From NCBI RefSeq assembly GCF_004762045.1, contig NZ_SJOM01000007.1, positions 5,073,798 to 5,137,797 of the forward strand: a DNA stretch of 64,000 bases, given 5' to 3'. A model generated the notes under the pieces. The model saw only the letters and a program-made list of their open reading frames with translations. It was not told the DNA's origin and made no database searches. The DNA comes from Mycobacterium sp. DL99. Lineage in GTDB: Bacteria; Actinomycetota; Actinomycetes; Mycobacteriales; Mycobacteriaceae. The translations under genes and the position numbers were made by a program. Positions 8,445 to 17,091 of this stretch are shown one piece after another; within the stretch, counting starts at the first letter, position 1; each line of letters starts with the position of its first letter.

Positions 8445-9217
8445 GTGAGTTCGAGACCATCCTGGTGACCCGCACCGATCGGGTCGCCACCATCACCCTC
8501 AACCGGCCCAAGGCGCTCAACGCGCTCAACACCCAGGTGATGACCGAGGTGACCACCGCCGCAGCCGAACTCGACCGTGACCCAAGCGTCGGCGCCATCA
8601 TCGTCACCGGCAACGAGAAGGCCTTCGCCGCCGGTGCAGACATCAAGGAGATGGCCGAGCTGTCGTTCGCCGACGTGTACTCGACCGATTTCTTCGAGCT
8701 GTGGTCGAAGTTCGCGGCCACCCGCACCCCGACGATCGCCGCGGTCGCCGGGTACGCGCTGGGCGGCGGCTGCGAGCTGGCGATGATGTGCGACATCCTG
8801 ATCGCCGCGGATTCGGCGAAGTTCGGTCAGCCCGAGATCAAGCTGGGGGTACTGCCCGGCATGGGAGGTTCGCAGCGGCTGACGCGGGCGATCGGCAAGG
8901 CCAAGGCGATGGATCTGATCCTCACCGGCCGCACCATCGACGCCGTGGAAGCCGAGCGCGCCGGCCTGGTTTCCCGCCTGGTGCCCGCGGACTCACTGAT
9001 CGACGAGGCCCTTGCCGTGGCCGAGACCATCGCCGGGATGTCACTGTCGGCCTCTCGGATGGCCAAGGAAGCGGTCAACCGCGCCTTCGAGTCCACCCTG
9101 GCCGAGGGATTGCTCTACGAGCGCAGGTTGTTCCACTCGGCGTTCGCTACTGCCGATCAGAAGGAAGGCATGGCGGCGTTCTCCGAGAAGCGCGCCGCCA
9201 ACTTCACGCATCGCTAA
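8441..9217 (+). CDS. echA8: Enoyl-CoA hydratase
   Basis: Cytosolic crotonase that hydrates trans-2-enoyl-CoA to 3-hydroxyacyl-CoA in beta-oxidation. Length is 258 residues. AFAAGADIKEM is the first oxyanion-hole element; ALGGGCELAMMCD and KFGQPEIKLGVLPGMGG carry the two catalytic glutamates. A strong AGGAGG lies inside the end of echA9, and the ATG overlaps its stop by four bases. Homologue of Rv1070c. The -10 box of the next gene overlaps this gene's stop codon. Confidence 0.95.
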   Translation: MSEFETILVTRTDRVATITLNRPKALNALNTQVMTEVTTAAAELDRDPSVGAIIVTGNEKAFAAGADIKEMAELSFADVYSTDFFELWSKFAATRTPTIAAVAGYALGGGCELAMMCDILIAADSAKFGQPEIKLGVLPGMGGSQRLTRAIGKAKAMDLILTGRTIDAVEAERAGLVSRLVPADSLIDEALAVAETIAGMSLSASRMAKEAVNRAFESTLAEGLLYERRLFHSAFATADQKEGMAAFSEKRAANFTHR

Positions 9218-9220
9218 AGT
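9215..9220 (+). promoter_or_regulatory. -10 box overlapping the echA8 stop codon
   Basis: TAAAGT, whose first three bases are the echA8 stop codon, lies exactly 6 bases before the GTG of the next gene. It suggests a separate leaderless promoter for the hydrolase gene inside what looks like a single operon. Confidence 0.55.
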
Positions 9221-9226
9221 CGACGG

Positions 9227-10957
9227 GTGACCGACACCGACTCACCCACTCCGGCCACCGAGACCGCCGAGGCTCCGCCCAAGCCTCCTACTGAACCGAT
9301 GGCCGGGCCGGCGCCCCAACCGGTGTGGTGGTCACGCCACTACACGTTCTTCGGCACCGCGCTGGGTCTGGTGTTCGTCTGGTTCTCGCTGACGCCGTCG
9401 CTGCTGCCCCGCGGCCCGCTCTTCCAGGGCCTGGTCAGCGGGGCGGCCGGCGCGACCGGTTACGGGATCGGCGTTTTCGGGGTGTGGCTGGTGCGCTACA
9501 TGCGTTCGGCGGAAACCAGCCCGCGGGCGCCGAAGTGGGCCTGGCTGTCGCTGCTGGTCGTCGGTGTCATCGGCCAGGTCCTGATGATCGTCTACTTTCA
9601 CGTCTGGCAGGACGAGATCCGTGACTTCATGGGTGTGCCCCGGCTGAAGTTCTGGGATCACCCGTTGACGGCGGTGCTGTCGCTCGTGGTGTTGTTCGCG
9701 TTCGTCGAGGTGGGCCAGCTGATCGGCAAGCTGGTGCGTTTCCTGGATCGCAAGCTGGATCGCTTTCTGCCGCCACGGGTTTCGGCCGTTGTGGTGGTGG
9801 CGTTGCTGCTGGCTTTGAGCATCGCACTGCTGAACGGTGTGGTGGTCCGGGTCGCGATGGACACCATCAACCGCACGTTTGCGGCCGTCAACGACGAGAA
9901 CGATCCTGACTTCCCCGCCCCGATGTCACCGCTACGCTCAGGCGGCCCGCAATCGCTGGCCAGCTGGGAATCGCTGGGCCATCAGGGCCGGGTTTTCGTC
10001 TCGGCCGGCCCTACCGTGCAACAACTTTCGCGGTTCAGCGGCAAACCCGCGGTCGAACCGATCCGGGCCTACGCGGGCCTGCATTCCGCTGATGGCATCA
10101 AGGCCACCGCGGCCTTGGCGGCCAAGGAATTACAGCGTACCGGCGGGCTGAACCGCGCAGTGATCGCAGTGGCCACCACGACGGGCACGGGCTGGATCAA
10201 TGAGGCCGAGGCCTCGGCGCTGGAGTACATGTACAACGGCAACACCGCGATCGTCTCGATGCAGTACTCGTTCCTGCCGAGTTGGCTGTCGTTCCTGGTC
10301 GACCAGGAGAACGCGCGCCAGGCCGGACAGGCGCTGTTCGAGGCCGTCGACGCGTTGGTCCGTGCGATGCCCGAGGACAAGCGCCCGAAGTTGGTGGTGT
10401 TCGGGGAAAGCCTGGGATCGTTCGGCGGCGAGGCCCCGTTCCTGTCGCTGAACAATCTGGTCGCCCGCACCGACGGCGCGCTGTTCTCGGGCCCGACGTT
10501 CAAGAACACCATCTGGACGACGCTCACCCGAGATCGCGACGCCGGTTCACCGGAGTGGCTGCCCATCTACGACAACGGCGAGAACGTCCGATTCGTCGCG
10601 AAAGACGAGAATCTGAACCGGCCCGACGCGCCTTGGTCCCATCCCCGCGCGGTGTATCTGCAGCACGCGTCCGACCCGATCTCCTGGTGGACGCCCGATC
10701 TGCTGTTCGCCAAGCCGGACTGGCTGCGAGAACCCCGTGGGTATGACGTGTCCCGCCGCATGGAGTGGATTCCGGTGGTGACGTTCCTTCAGGTGTCAGC
10801 GGACATGGCAGTGGCCGTGGACGTTCCCGACGGACACGGCCACGTCTACGTGCAGAACGTGGCCGATGCGTGGGCCGCAGTACTGCAGCCGCCGGGCTGG
10901 ACCCCGGAGATGACCGCAAAGCTGCGCCCCATGCTGAGCAGCAACGAGAACGCCTGA
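9227..10957 (+). CDS. Membrane alpha/beta-hydrolase, Rv1069c homologue
   Basis: 576-residue protein with a Pro-rich cytosolic start and about five transmembrane segments in residues 35-215. A large C-terminal alpha/beta-hydrolase-type domain follows, with the nucleophile motif VVFGESLGSFGGEAPF. The candidate triad is completed within the last 80 residues, for example in PDGHGHVYV. The domain layout is the mycobacterial family represented by Rv1069c, annotated as an unknown membrane hydrolase. A leaderless start is suggested by TAAAGT at -12 to -7. It follows echA8 after nine bases, hinting at a role in lipid or acyl-CoA metabolism, but the substrate is unknown. Confidence 0.85.
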   Translation: MTDTDSPTPATETAEAPPKPPTEPMAGPAPQPVWWSRHYTFFGTALGLVFVWFSLTPSLLPRGPLFQGLVSGAAGATGYGIGVFGVWLVRYMRSAETSPRAPKWAWLSLLVVGVIGQVLMIVYFHVWQDEIRDFMGVPRLKFWDHPLTAVLSLVVLFAFVEVGQLIGKLVRFLDRKLDRFLPPRVSAVVVVALLLALSIALLNGVVVRVAMDTINRTFAAVNDENDPDFPAPMSPLRSGGPQSLASWESLGHQGRVFVSAGPTVQQLSRFSGKPAVEPIRAYAGLHSADGIKATAALAAKELQRTGGLNRAVIAVATTTGTGWINEAEASALEYMYNGNTAIVSMQYSFLPSWLSFLVDQENARQAGQALFEAVDALVRAMPEDKRPKLVVFGESLGSFGGEAPFLSLNNLVARTDGALFSGPTFKNTIWTTLTRDRDAGSPEWLPIYDNGENVRFVAKDENLNRPDAPWSHPRAVYLQHASDPISWWTPDLLFAKPDWLREPRGYDVSRRMEWIPVVTFLQVSADMAVAVDVPDGHGHVYVQNVADAWAAVLQPPGWTPEMTAKLRPMLSSNENA

Positions 10958-10968
10958 GCGACCGCGGT

Positions 10969-11337
10969 TTACACCTGGCCGACAGCAACCAACGCGTGAT
11001 AGCCGCCGACGACGTCGGTGGACCGGTGCAGACCGAGGTCGACCAGCGAGGCGGCGGCCAGGCTCGAGGTGTAGCCCTCCGAGCACAGGATCACCCAGTA
11101 GACGTCGTCGTCGACGGCCTGCGGGATCCGCGCGTCACTGGTCGGATCGCAGCGCCACTCCAGCACATTGCGCTCGATGACCAGTGCTCCGGGCACCGAG
11201 CCCTCGGCGGCACGCTGAGCGGCCGGGCGGATGTCGACCAGCACGGCACCGGAATTCAGCGCCTCCGGAAGCTCTGAAGCGGGCAGCCGACGCAGCCGGG
11301 TGCGGGCCTGCTCCAGCGCGGTGTCGATGCGGCTCAT
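10969..11337 (-). CDS. Rhodanese-domain sulfurtransferase, Rv1066 homologue
   Basis: Single rhodanese domain of 122 residues. The active-site loop CSEGYTSS provides Cys85, expected to carry a persulfide. VDIRPAAQRAAEGSVPGALVIER is the CH2A/B region of the fold. It lies 2 bases downstream of the cysteine dioxygenase gene, so the two are co-transcribed behind the cysteine-rich leader peptide. A role in handling persulfide or sulfite from cysteine breakdown is inferred from this context. The ATG was chosen because the longer open frame would run far into the dioxygenase gene. Confidence 0.88.
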   Translation of the reverse strand: MSRIDTALEQARTRLRRLPASELPEALNSGAVLVDIRPAAQRAAEGSVPGALVIERNVLEWRCDPTSDARIPQAVDDDVYWVILCSEGYTSSLAAASLVDLGLHRSTDVVGGYHALVAVGQV

Positions 11338-11339
11338 CG

Positions 11340-11864
11340 CTATCCCTCCGGCGCGTCGGTGAGTTCGGTGCGGTTGCGCCGCAACGTGTTCTGCGGTGTG
11401 ACCTCGTAGTAGGACATCGCGGTCAGTGGCGGCGAGTAGGCGTGCACGCTCAGCGTCGGCCCCGACACCGTCACCGGCCCGGGTGCATGCACCACGTCGT
11501 GAACCCAACCCAGCGGGAACGCCGCCTGATCCCCCGCCGAGAGCCGGCGCTGCCGCAACAACTCACCGTCCCAACGGGTTTCGCGCAACGAACCGGACAC
11601 CACGGTCAGGGCACCCAGGGATCCGCCGTGGTCGTGCAGTTCGGTCGACTTGTCGGGCACCCAGCTGATCAGCCAGACGTCGATTTCGTCGTCACCGGAC
11701 AACCGGGTGTACCACCGGTCCTCCTTCGGCAGGCCCCGCAGCAGCCGGTCGTAACGGCCGGACAACACCTCGTCGGCGGCGCGGTCGGTGGCGTGCAGCA
11801 GGTCGGGCAGTCGCAGCCGGGTGGGCGCGGAGACAGCAGGGACGGGCGCGAGTGTGGACAGCAT
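11340..11864 (-). CDS. Cysteine dioxygenase type I, Rv1065 homologue
   Basis: Non-heme iron cupin enzyme that oxidises cysteine to cysteine sulfinate. The 174-residue protein carries the His pair in ELHDHGGSLGA (His77, His79) and a third ligand in WVHDVVHA (His122 or His126). Family membership follows from the cupin core and the conserved position before a rhodanese gene in mycobacteria. It is preceded by a short ORF ending in ECCRAC, a cysteine-sensing leader (separate entry), which strongly supports cysteine-linked control. The divergent neighbour is lpqV. Confidence 0.9.
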   Translation of the reverse strand: MLSTLAPVPAVSAPTRLRLPDLLHATDRAADEVLSGRYDRLLRGLPKEDRWYTRLSGDDEIDVWLISWVPDKSTELHDHGGSLGALTVVSGSLRETRWDGELLRQRRLSAGDQAAFPLGWVHDVVHAPGPVTVSGPTLSVHAYSPPLTAMSYYEVTPQNTLRRNRTELTDAPEG

Positions 11865-11909
11865 CAGAGGAACTCCAAGGACGGCGGCGGAACAGGGCAG
11901 ACGGGCGCG

Positions 11910-11954
11910 CTAGCAAGCCCGACAACACTCCTGGAATCCGGTCCTTTCCGTCAC
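11910..11954 (-). CDS. Cysteine-rich leader peptide upstream of cysteine dioxygenase
   Basis: A 14-codon ORF starting with GTG reads MTERTGFQECCRAC and stops with TAG 45 bases before the cysteine dioxygenase start. Three of its last five codons are Cys, so ribosome progress depends on charged tRNA-Cys. Leaderless polycysteine ORFs acting as cysteine-responsive attenuators of sulfur operons have been described in mycobacteria; this one fits that class. AT-rich TATGCA lies 12-18 bases upstream, so the transcript would begin at or within a few bases of the GTG. It is too short for ordinary gene callers. Confidence 0.7.
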   Translation of the reverse strand: MTERTGFQECCRAC

Positions 11955-11970
11955 GGCCGCCAGTGTTGCA

Positions 11971-11976
11971 TAGATT
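11971..11976 (+). promoter_or_regulatory. -10 box of lpqV
   Basis: TAGATT lies exactly 6 bases before the lpqV ATG, fitting leaderless transcription. The divergent promoter of the cysteine dioxygenase leader uses the same 28-base interval, so the two transcripts may compete. Confidence 0.65.
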
Positions 11977-11982
11977 GGCGGC

Positions 11983-12441
11983 ATGCGCCGTTACACGTGG
12001 ACCACACGCCTGACCGCCGGAGCCGCAGCAGCAGCCGGCCTGAGCCTGCTGATCGGATGCTCGACGGAGGCCGGCAAGGACCAGTCCGGGGCATCCACGG
12101 CACCTTCCCCACAGGCGACGACGACCACCGAATCGCCGACTCCGAAGCTCAAGCCCGGCGAGATCGCGACGTCCCCCGCCGGGGTCACAACCGCCATCGG
12201 CGCCGACGCACAGTCCACCGAGGAGGAGTACTTCCAGGCCTGTCACGTCGCCAAGCTCTGGATGCAAGCGAAGGGCGGGGATCTGAAAGCGCAGATCGAG
12301 CCGTACCTGGCGAGCGTGCAGGCACCCGACGCAGCACCAGGACCGGGCACCTACAACGTGGCCTGGGCCCAGCTCGAACCGGGCCGTCAGGCTGCCGTCA
12401 TCGTCGCGGCGCAGGCAGCGGCCGACGAGCTCTGCAGCTAG
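11983..12441 (+). CDS. lpqV: Lipoprotein LpqV
   Basis: Exported lipoprotein of 152 residues. A basic N-terminus and hydrophobic core lead to the lipobox LLIGC with Cys26 as the lipidated residue, followed by a Ser/Thr/Pro-rich linker. The globular part includes STEEEYFQACHVAKLWM and a closing RQAAVIVAAQAAADELC, which match Rv1064c (LpqV). Its function is unknown. The stop codon shares the four bases CTAG with the stop of the convergent SulP gene. Confidence 0.9.
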   Translation: MRRYTWTTRLTAGAAAAAGLSLLIGCSTEAGKDQSGASTAPSPQATTTTESPTPKLKPGEIATSPAGVTTAIGADAQSTEEEYFQACHVAKLWMQAKGGDLKAQIEPYLASVQAPDAAPGPGTYNVAWAQLEPGRQAAVIVAAQAAADELCS

Positions 12442-14147
12442 TTCGAATCACGCTGCGGCAAATCCCCCGATTCGCCGCCCTGGGTGGCCACCCAGGCGCG
12501 GCCCCGCTCGACGGCCTCGTCGAGCGCGCCGAAGATGCGGTCTGAAGCGGGCACGACACCGTCGTTCCCCAGCAGGTCATCGAGGCCGCCGCGCCGCAGC
12601 ACCTCCGCCGTGCCGGGGTTGACCCCGGAGATGATCAGCCTGCCGTTGTTGGCCGTCAGTTGGCCGGCCCATCGGCGCAGCGCCTTGATCGTCACCGACG
12701 ACGGCACGTCGGGCAGCGCCCGCAGGCTGAGCACCACGACGGCGTTGGCGGTCCCTTCGGCCCGGGGCCAGGTTTCGTCGATCCGGGCCACCTCGGCGAA
12801 CAGCCCCACCCCGGCGTAGTGCAGCACGGTGACGTCGTTGCTGGCGCACCGCTCGGGCACGGGGGCCTGCTGCCAGCCGCCGTCCGGCGCCGGTGTGAGC
12901 GCGACCAGTTGCGCGGCCTCGGCCGCCTTGGCGCAGTAGAGCACCAGCGAGGTGATCACGCCGATGACGATCGCGGTGTGCAGTGGCAGCTGGGTGGTGG
13001 CGGCGAAGGTGACGAGCATCGCCACCGCCGACAGCGGCGCGACCCGCAGCACCAGCTTGATGTCGGGCAGCCGGCCGACGACGAGTTCGGCGCCGATCAC
13101 CAGGATCAGCCCGCCGATCACGGGCATCGGGATGATCTCTGCGGCCGAGCCGGCGACGAGCACCAGCACGGCAAGCCAGAGCCCGGCGAAGATGCCGGCC
13201 CACCGGGTCTGGGCGCCCGCCGAGGTCGCCACCCCGGTGCGTGACAGCGAGCCGCCGGCCGGCAGCGCACCGAACAGTCCGCCCGCCACGTTCGCCGCGC
13301 CCTGGGCCAGGAAATCTCCGTTCATGTTGGTGCGGCTGCCGTCCGGGTTCGGTACGGCCGCAGAGATTCCCGCGGCTTGAGCCAGCGCGACGAGTGCCAC
13401 CGCCACACCGCCGACGATCAGCTCGGGCATCGCAGCGAAGTTCGGAACCGTCACCGGGGGAAGCGCATTCGCGATCGACGCGATGTCGCCGACGGTTTCG
13501 ACGTCGATGTGCGCGACGGCCACCACCGCTGTCACCACGACGAGCGCCAGCAGCGTCGCGAAAGATTCGAGAGGCTTGATGAAGTGGAAGACCGCCCACA
13601 CCGCGACGGTGCCCAGCGCCACCGCGACGGCAGCCGGATGCCACAGGCCGATGTGTGCCAGCGAGTCGATGAACTTGCCAATGGTGTTGCCGCTCTGCGG
13701 TTTGTAACCGGTGGCGTCGCCGAGGACACCGGCCACGATCTGCAGGGCGATGCCGGTGGAGAAGCCGGTCATCACAGCGTTGGAGACGAAGTTCATGATC
13801 GAGCCGAACCGCAGCAGACCGAACAGCAGCATCACGGCACCGACGACGAGAGCCAGCGCGGCTACGTTGGCCGGATCCTGCGGATCCAGCCCGGCCTCCT
13901 TGAGCACACTGCGCGACGTGAGTGCGATCGCACTCGTCAGCGTCGTCACCATCAGCACCGTCCGGGCGAACAGTGACCCGATGATGCCGGGCATGATGCC
14001 GGCGTAGATGCCGGTGACCGGGTTGAACCCGCCGATGCTGGCATAGGCCATGCCCTCGGGTATGGAGAACAGGCCCGTGACCAGTCCGGCGACGACATCA
14101 CGGGGCTTGGGACGGCCCAGCTTCCGAGCGAATGTTGGCGCACCCAC
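12438..14147 (-). CDS. SulP-family anion transporter with STAS domain
   Basis: Inner-membrane secondary transporter of 569 residues, probably for sulfate or another inorganic anion such as bicarbonate. About 11-12 transmembrane segments cover residues 15-410. SIPEGMAYASIGGFNPVTGIYAG is the SulP signature region, and GALPAGGSLSRTGVATSAG is the second conserved block. A C-terminal STAS domain (about 440-550) follows. The GTG start has CAGGGT at -12 to -7 and may be leaderless. It is inserted between lpqV and the Rv1063c homologue relative to M. tuberculosis. Substrate cannot be assigned, though the nearby sulfur genes make sulfate attractive. Confidence 0.9.
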   Translation of the reverse strand: MGAPTFARKLGRPKPRDVVAGLVTGLFSIPEGMAYASIGGFNPVTGIYAGIMPGIIGSLFARTVLMVTTLTSAIALTSRSVLKEAGLDPQDPANVAALALVVGAVMLLFGLLRFGSIMNFVSNAVMTGFSTGIALQIVAGVLGDATGYKPQSGNTIGKFIDSLAHIGLWHPAAVAVALGTVAVWAVFHFIKPLESFATLLALVVVTAVVAVAHIDVETVGDIASIANALPPVTVPNFAAMPELIVGGVAVALVALAQAAGISAAVPNPDGSRTNMNGDFLAQGAANVAGGLFGALPAGGSLSRTGVATSAGAQTRWAGIFAGLWLAVLVLVAGSAAEIIPMPVIGGLILVIGAELVVGRLPDIKLVLRVAPLSAVAMLVTFAATTQLPLHTAIVIGVITSLVLYCAKAAEAAQLVALTPAPDGGWQQAPVPERCASNDVTVLHYAGVGLFAEVARIDETWPRAEGTANAVVVLSLRALPDVPSSVTIKALRRWAGQLTANNGRLIISGVNPGTAEVLRRGGLDDLLGNDGVVPASDRIFGALDEAVERGRAWVATQGGESGDLPQRDSN

Positions 14148-14213
14148 GGGGCAACCCTGTCACGAACGGGGTCGTCTGGGGCGGCACTTCACCGGTTGCA
14201 CCACAATGGACGT

Positions 14214-15188
14214 ATGCGTGTTGCTCTGGCCCTCGGCAGTGGTGGGGCTCGCGGCTACGCACACATCGGGGTGATCAACGAACTGCACGACCGTGGTTTC
14301 GAGGTCGTAGGGGTGTCCGGGTCATCGATGGGCGCGCTGGTCGGTGGCCTGCATGCGGCGGGCAAGCTAGACGAGTTCGCCGACTGGGCACGGACTTTGA
14401 CTCAGCGGGCGGTCCTGCGGCTGTTGGATCCGTCGATCACCGCGGCTGGAATCCTGCGTGCCGAGAAGATTCTCGACGCGGTCCGCGACATCATCGGCGA
14501 CGCCACGATAGAGGAACTGCCGATCCCGTACACGGCCGTGGCGACCGACCTGATCGCCGGCAAATCGGTGTGGCTGCAACGCGGCCCGCTGGACTCGGCG
14601 ATCCGGGCGTCGATTGCCATCCCCGGTGTGATCGCGCCGCACGTACTCAACGGCCGGCTGCTCGGTGACGGCGGCATCCTCGACCCGCTGCCCATGGCGC
14701 CGATCGCCGCGGTCAACGCGGACCTCACAATCGCGGTCAGCTTGTCCGGCGGGGATCCTGGAACAGCTGCGATACCCGTCGCCGACCCCGAGCCGCGGCC
14801 CAGCACCGAATGGCTCAACCGCATGATGCGCAGCACCTCGGCGGTACTCGACACGGCCTCGGTGCGCAGCGTGCTCGACCGGCCGACGGCCCGGGCCGTC
14901 CTCAGCCGGTTTGGCTCCTCGGTACCCGACGCCGATGAGGACTCAGCCGACGCAGAAGATTCGGGCGGGCCGCAACCCGCCGATACTCCGCGACTGGGCA
15001 GCTTCGAGGTCATGTACCGCACCATCGACATCGCCCAGGCAGCGCTGGCCCGGCACACACTCGCGGCGTACCCGCCTGACCTGCTGATCGAGGTTCCCCG
15101 CACGGTGTGTCGCAGCCTGGAGTTCAACCGCGCGGCCGAGGTGATCGCCGCCGGGCAGGAGTTGGCCGCGCGAGCGCTCGACGGCTGA
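14214..15188 (+). CDS. Patatin-like phospholipase, Rv1063c homologue
   Basis: Patatin-family acyl hydrolase of 324 residues using a Ser-Asp dyad. GSGGARGYAHIGV is the oxyanion hole, GVSGSSMGALVGG gives the nucleophile Ser38, and DGGILDPLP gives the catalytic Asp153. An acidic low-complexity insert (DADEDSADAEDSGG) interrupts the C-terminal third. The ATG is chosen because MRVALALGSGG is the canonical start of the family; an upstream in-frame start would only add six residues. It is convergent with a second patatin gene. Confidence 0.9.
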   Translation: MRVALALGSGGARGYAHIGVINELHDRGFEVVGVSGSSMGALVGGLHAAGKLDEFADWARTLTQRAVLRLLDPSITAAGILRAEKILDAVRDIIGDATIEELPIPYTAVATDLIAGKSVWLQRGPLDSAIRASIAIPGVIAPHVLNGRLLGDGGILDPLPMAPIAAVNADLTIAVSLSGGDPGTAAIPVADPEPRPSTEWLNRMMRSTSAVLDTASVRSVLDRPTARAVLSRFGSSVPDADEDSADAEDSGGPQPADTPRLGSFEVMYRTIDIAQAALARHTLAAYPPDLLIEVPRTVCRSLEFNRAAEVIAAGQELAARALDG

Positions 15189-15205
15189 GTCCACCTCACT
15201 TCACT

Positions 15206-15268
15206 CGCCGAAATGGCATTCCAGCAGGAAAAGTACGAGAAGCCGCCTGTTGGAATGCAGTTTCGGCG
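15206..15268. terminator. Imperfect inverted repeat between the two patatin genes
   Basis: Arms 15206-15228 and 15246-15268 match at 20 of 23 positions and flank a 17-base loop. The hairpin fills almost the whole gap between the convergent stops, so a bidirectional terminator is likely. No U-tract is present. The arm (CGCCGAAATGGCATTCCAGC) may be a dispersed intergenic repeat. Confidence 0.6.
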
Positions 15269-15271
15269 GAG

Positions 15272-16129
15272 CTAGCCCGCCAAGAACGCGGCGACCTCAG
15301 CCGCCACCCGCCGGCCCTGCGCACGTCCGGCCTGCGCCGACGGCACCCGGCAGTCCGGGTCGAGCGGGTTCGTCCCGAAGGCGGCCAGGGCGTCGTCGTC
15401 GGCGAAGATCCCCAGTGACCGTCCGTCGAAGCCGTCGACCTCCTGCGCCGCGCCGGTGCCGAACGGTGATGGTGTCGAACGGCCCTGCGGCACCAGCGCC
15501 ACCAGGGTGTCGCAGTCGGCGGCCAGCACCGTGTTGACCGCACTTCCGATCCCGCCGTCCATGAACCGGCGGCCGGCGATCGTCACGACCGGCCACACCG
15601 CGGGCACCGCGCAACTGGCGGTGACGGCGTCAACCAGGGACACCCCGGAGTTCCGGTCAAGGGTCACCAGCTCGCCGGTGTCGATGTCGACGGCTGAGAT
15701 CCGCAGCTCCCGGTCGGGCCAGTCGTGCGAGGGCAGCCGCGCTTCGATCACCTTGCGCCGGACCGCCGGGTCCATGGTGGCGGTGTTGAGCGCCACGGCA
15801 CCGATCTGCTGCAGCTTCTGCGCCTTGGTGGTGTTGGCTGTCAGTACGGCCTTGACGAACAGGTCGGTGACGGTGTCGATGCTCACCCCGGGGTCGAGCT
15901 CGGCTGATTCGGCACCGATCTGGCGCTCGAACAGCTCTTCCAGACGCAGCCCGCTGCCGAGCTGCGCGGACACCGTCGAACCTGCTGACGTGCCCACCAG
16001 CACGTCCGAGGCGAGTAGCGCGTCAGCGGTTTGGGGAGATTCGTCGGCAATGCCCTGCAGGATGCCGGTCTCCCAGGCAATCCCCGCGATACCGCCGCCG
16101 GCGAGCACCAGTGCACGTTTGGAAGTCAC
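15272..16129 (-). CDS. Patatin-like phospholipase, Rv1062 homologue
   Basis: Second patatin-family hydrolase, 285 residues. LVLAGGGIAGIAWETG is the oxyanion-hole segment, VGTSAGSTVSAQ provides the nucleophile Ser48, and FMDGGIGSAVN provides the catalytic Asp. It is more distant from the neighbouring patatin than a recent duplicate would be. The GTG start (VTSKRALVLAGGG) is chosen because the residues upstream in the open frame look non-coding. It is followed at the other end by the glutamine amidotransferase gene, whose stop lies 35 bases upstream of this start, as in Rv1061-Rv1062. Confidence 0.88.
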   Translation of the reverse strand: MTSKRALVLAGGGIAGIAWETGILQGIADESPQTADALLASDVLVGTSAGSTVSAQLGSGLRLEELFERQIGAESAELDPGVSIDTVTDLFVKAVLTANTTKAQKLQQIGAVALNTATMDPAVRRKVIEARLPSHDWPDRELRISAVDIDTGELVTLDRNSGVSLVDAVTASCAVPAVWPVVTIAGRRFMDGGIGSAVNTVLAADCDTLVALVPQGRSTPSPFGTGAAQEVDGFDGRSLGIFADDDALAAFGTNPLDPDCRVPSAQAGRAQGRRVAAEVAAFLAG

Positions 16130-16164
16130 GAAGGTCGAGTGTGCCAGGGCCCCGAAAGCCGGAG

Positions 16165-17019
16165 CTAAGCGTGCTGCGACGCGGCCGCCTGCGCGGACAG
16201 GTCGTCGCGGCGCAGCAGATGCCGCGGTGGGTCCGGAAATGCGACCCGGGTGCTGATCCGCAGGTCCGCATCGATGTGCACCAGCTCGCCCGGGGCGATG
16301 GACTGCCACTCCTCGTCGTCCATCGCCTCACTCGCGAAGACCACCGACGGCTGCGACGTCAGAAGCTCGGATTCGGCACGGATCCGCGCGCTGCGCAGCC
16401 GCAGGCGCCGCTCATCGGGGTGCCTGCGGTCGAGCATGTACAGGTCGTGCGTGTCCGGGTAGCGAAGAGCCCACATGTCGGTGGCCGTGCTGAGCAGGAT
16501 GTTGACGGCGTAGATCGGGACATTGTCGGCCAGCCAGCCGATGGCATCGACGACGCCCGCGCCCACATCGCCGTCACGTGCCCGGGCGGCCGCGGTGATG
16601 AGCGCGAAGACGCGTTCGGAGTCGGTCTGACCTTTCACGAGGTCCGCCACCCTCAGCTCACGGAGCCGGTCGTCGAGGCCGCCCAGCCCTTCGACCACAC
16701 CGTTGTGCGCGAAGATCCGGCCATCCTGGAGAAAGGGATGGGTGTTCACCACGTCAAGCGCGCCGGTCGAGGCGTAGCGGACGTGCGCGATGAAGGTTGT
16801 CGCGGTGACATCGTGTGCCTCGGTGGCGAATTCGGAGTCCTGCCACGCCGCGACGGGTTCCTTGTGCAGCTCTGCGACGCCGTCGGCGCCGAATACGCCC
16901 AGCCCGGTGCCGTCGGGGTTGCGCCTGCTCTGCTCGGCGAGATTATCCGGCGCGTCCAGCAGCCAGAAGGTCGCCGGCACCAGCCGGCGGCCGGCGTGCA
17001 GACCGAACAATCGGCACAT
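16165..17019 (-). CDS. Class II glutamine amidotransferase, Rv1061 homologue
   Basis: Stand-alone Ntn-type glutaminase domain of 284 residues. It begins MCRLFGLHAG, so Cys2 becomes the N-terminal nucleophile after Met removal. RRNPDGTGLGVF and TFIAHVRYASTGALDVVNTHPF are conserved in the class II family, followed by FAHNGVVEG. No synthase domain is attached, as in the YafJ/EgtC-like group; the acceptor of the ammonia is unknown. The start is fixed by the need for Cys at position 2; the open frame upstream is antisense to the alcohol dehydrogenase gene and was not used. Confidence 0.88.
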   Translation of the reverse strand: MCRLFGLHAGRRLVPATFWLLDAPDNLAEQSRRNPDGTGLGVFGADGVAELHKEPVAAWQDSEFATEAHDVTATTFIAHVRYASTGALDVVNTHPFLQDGRIFAHNGVVEGLGGLDDRLRELRVADLVKGQTDSERVFALITAAARARDGDVGAGVVDAIGWLADNVPIYAVNILLSTATDMWALRYPDTHDLYMLDRRHPDERRLRLRSARIRAESELLTSQPSVVFASEAMDDEEWQSIAPGELVHIDADLRISTRVAFPDPPRHLLRRDDLSAQAAASQHA

Positions 17020-17091
17020 GGCCTCAGCCCACCCGATGAAGTGCCATGATTTTCGATAGTAGCCGGGTAGAAGACAAGAAGGGAGGATGCG

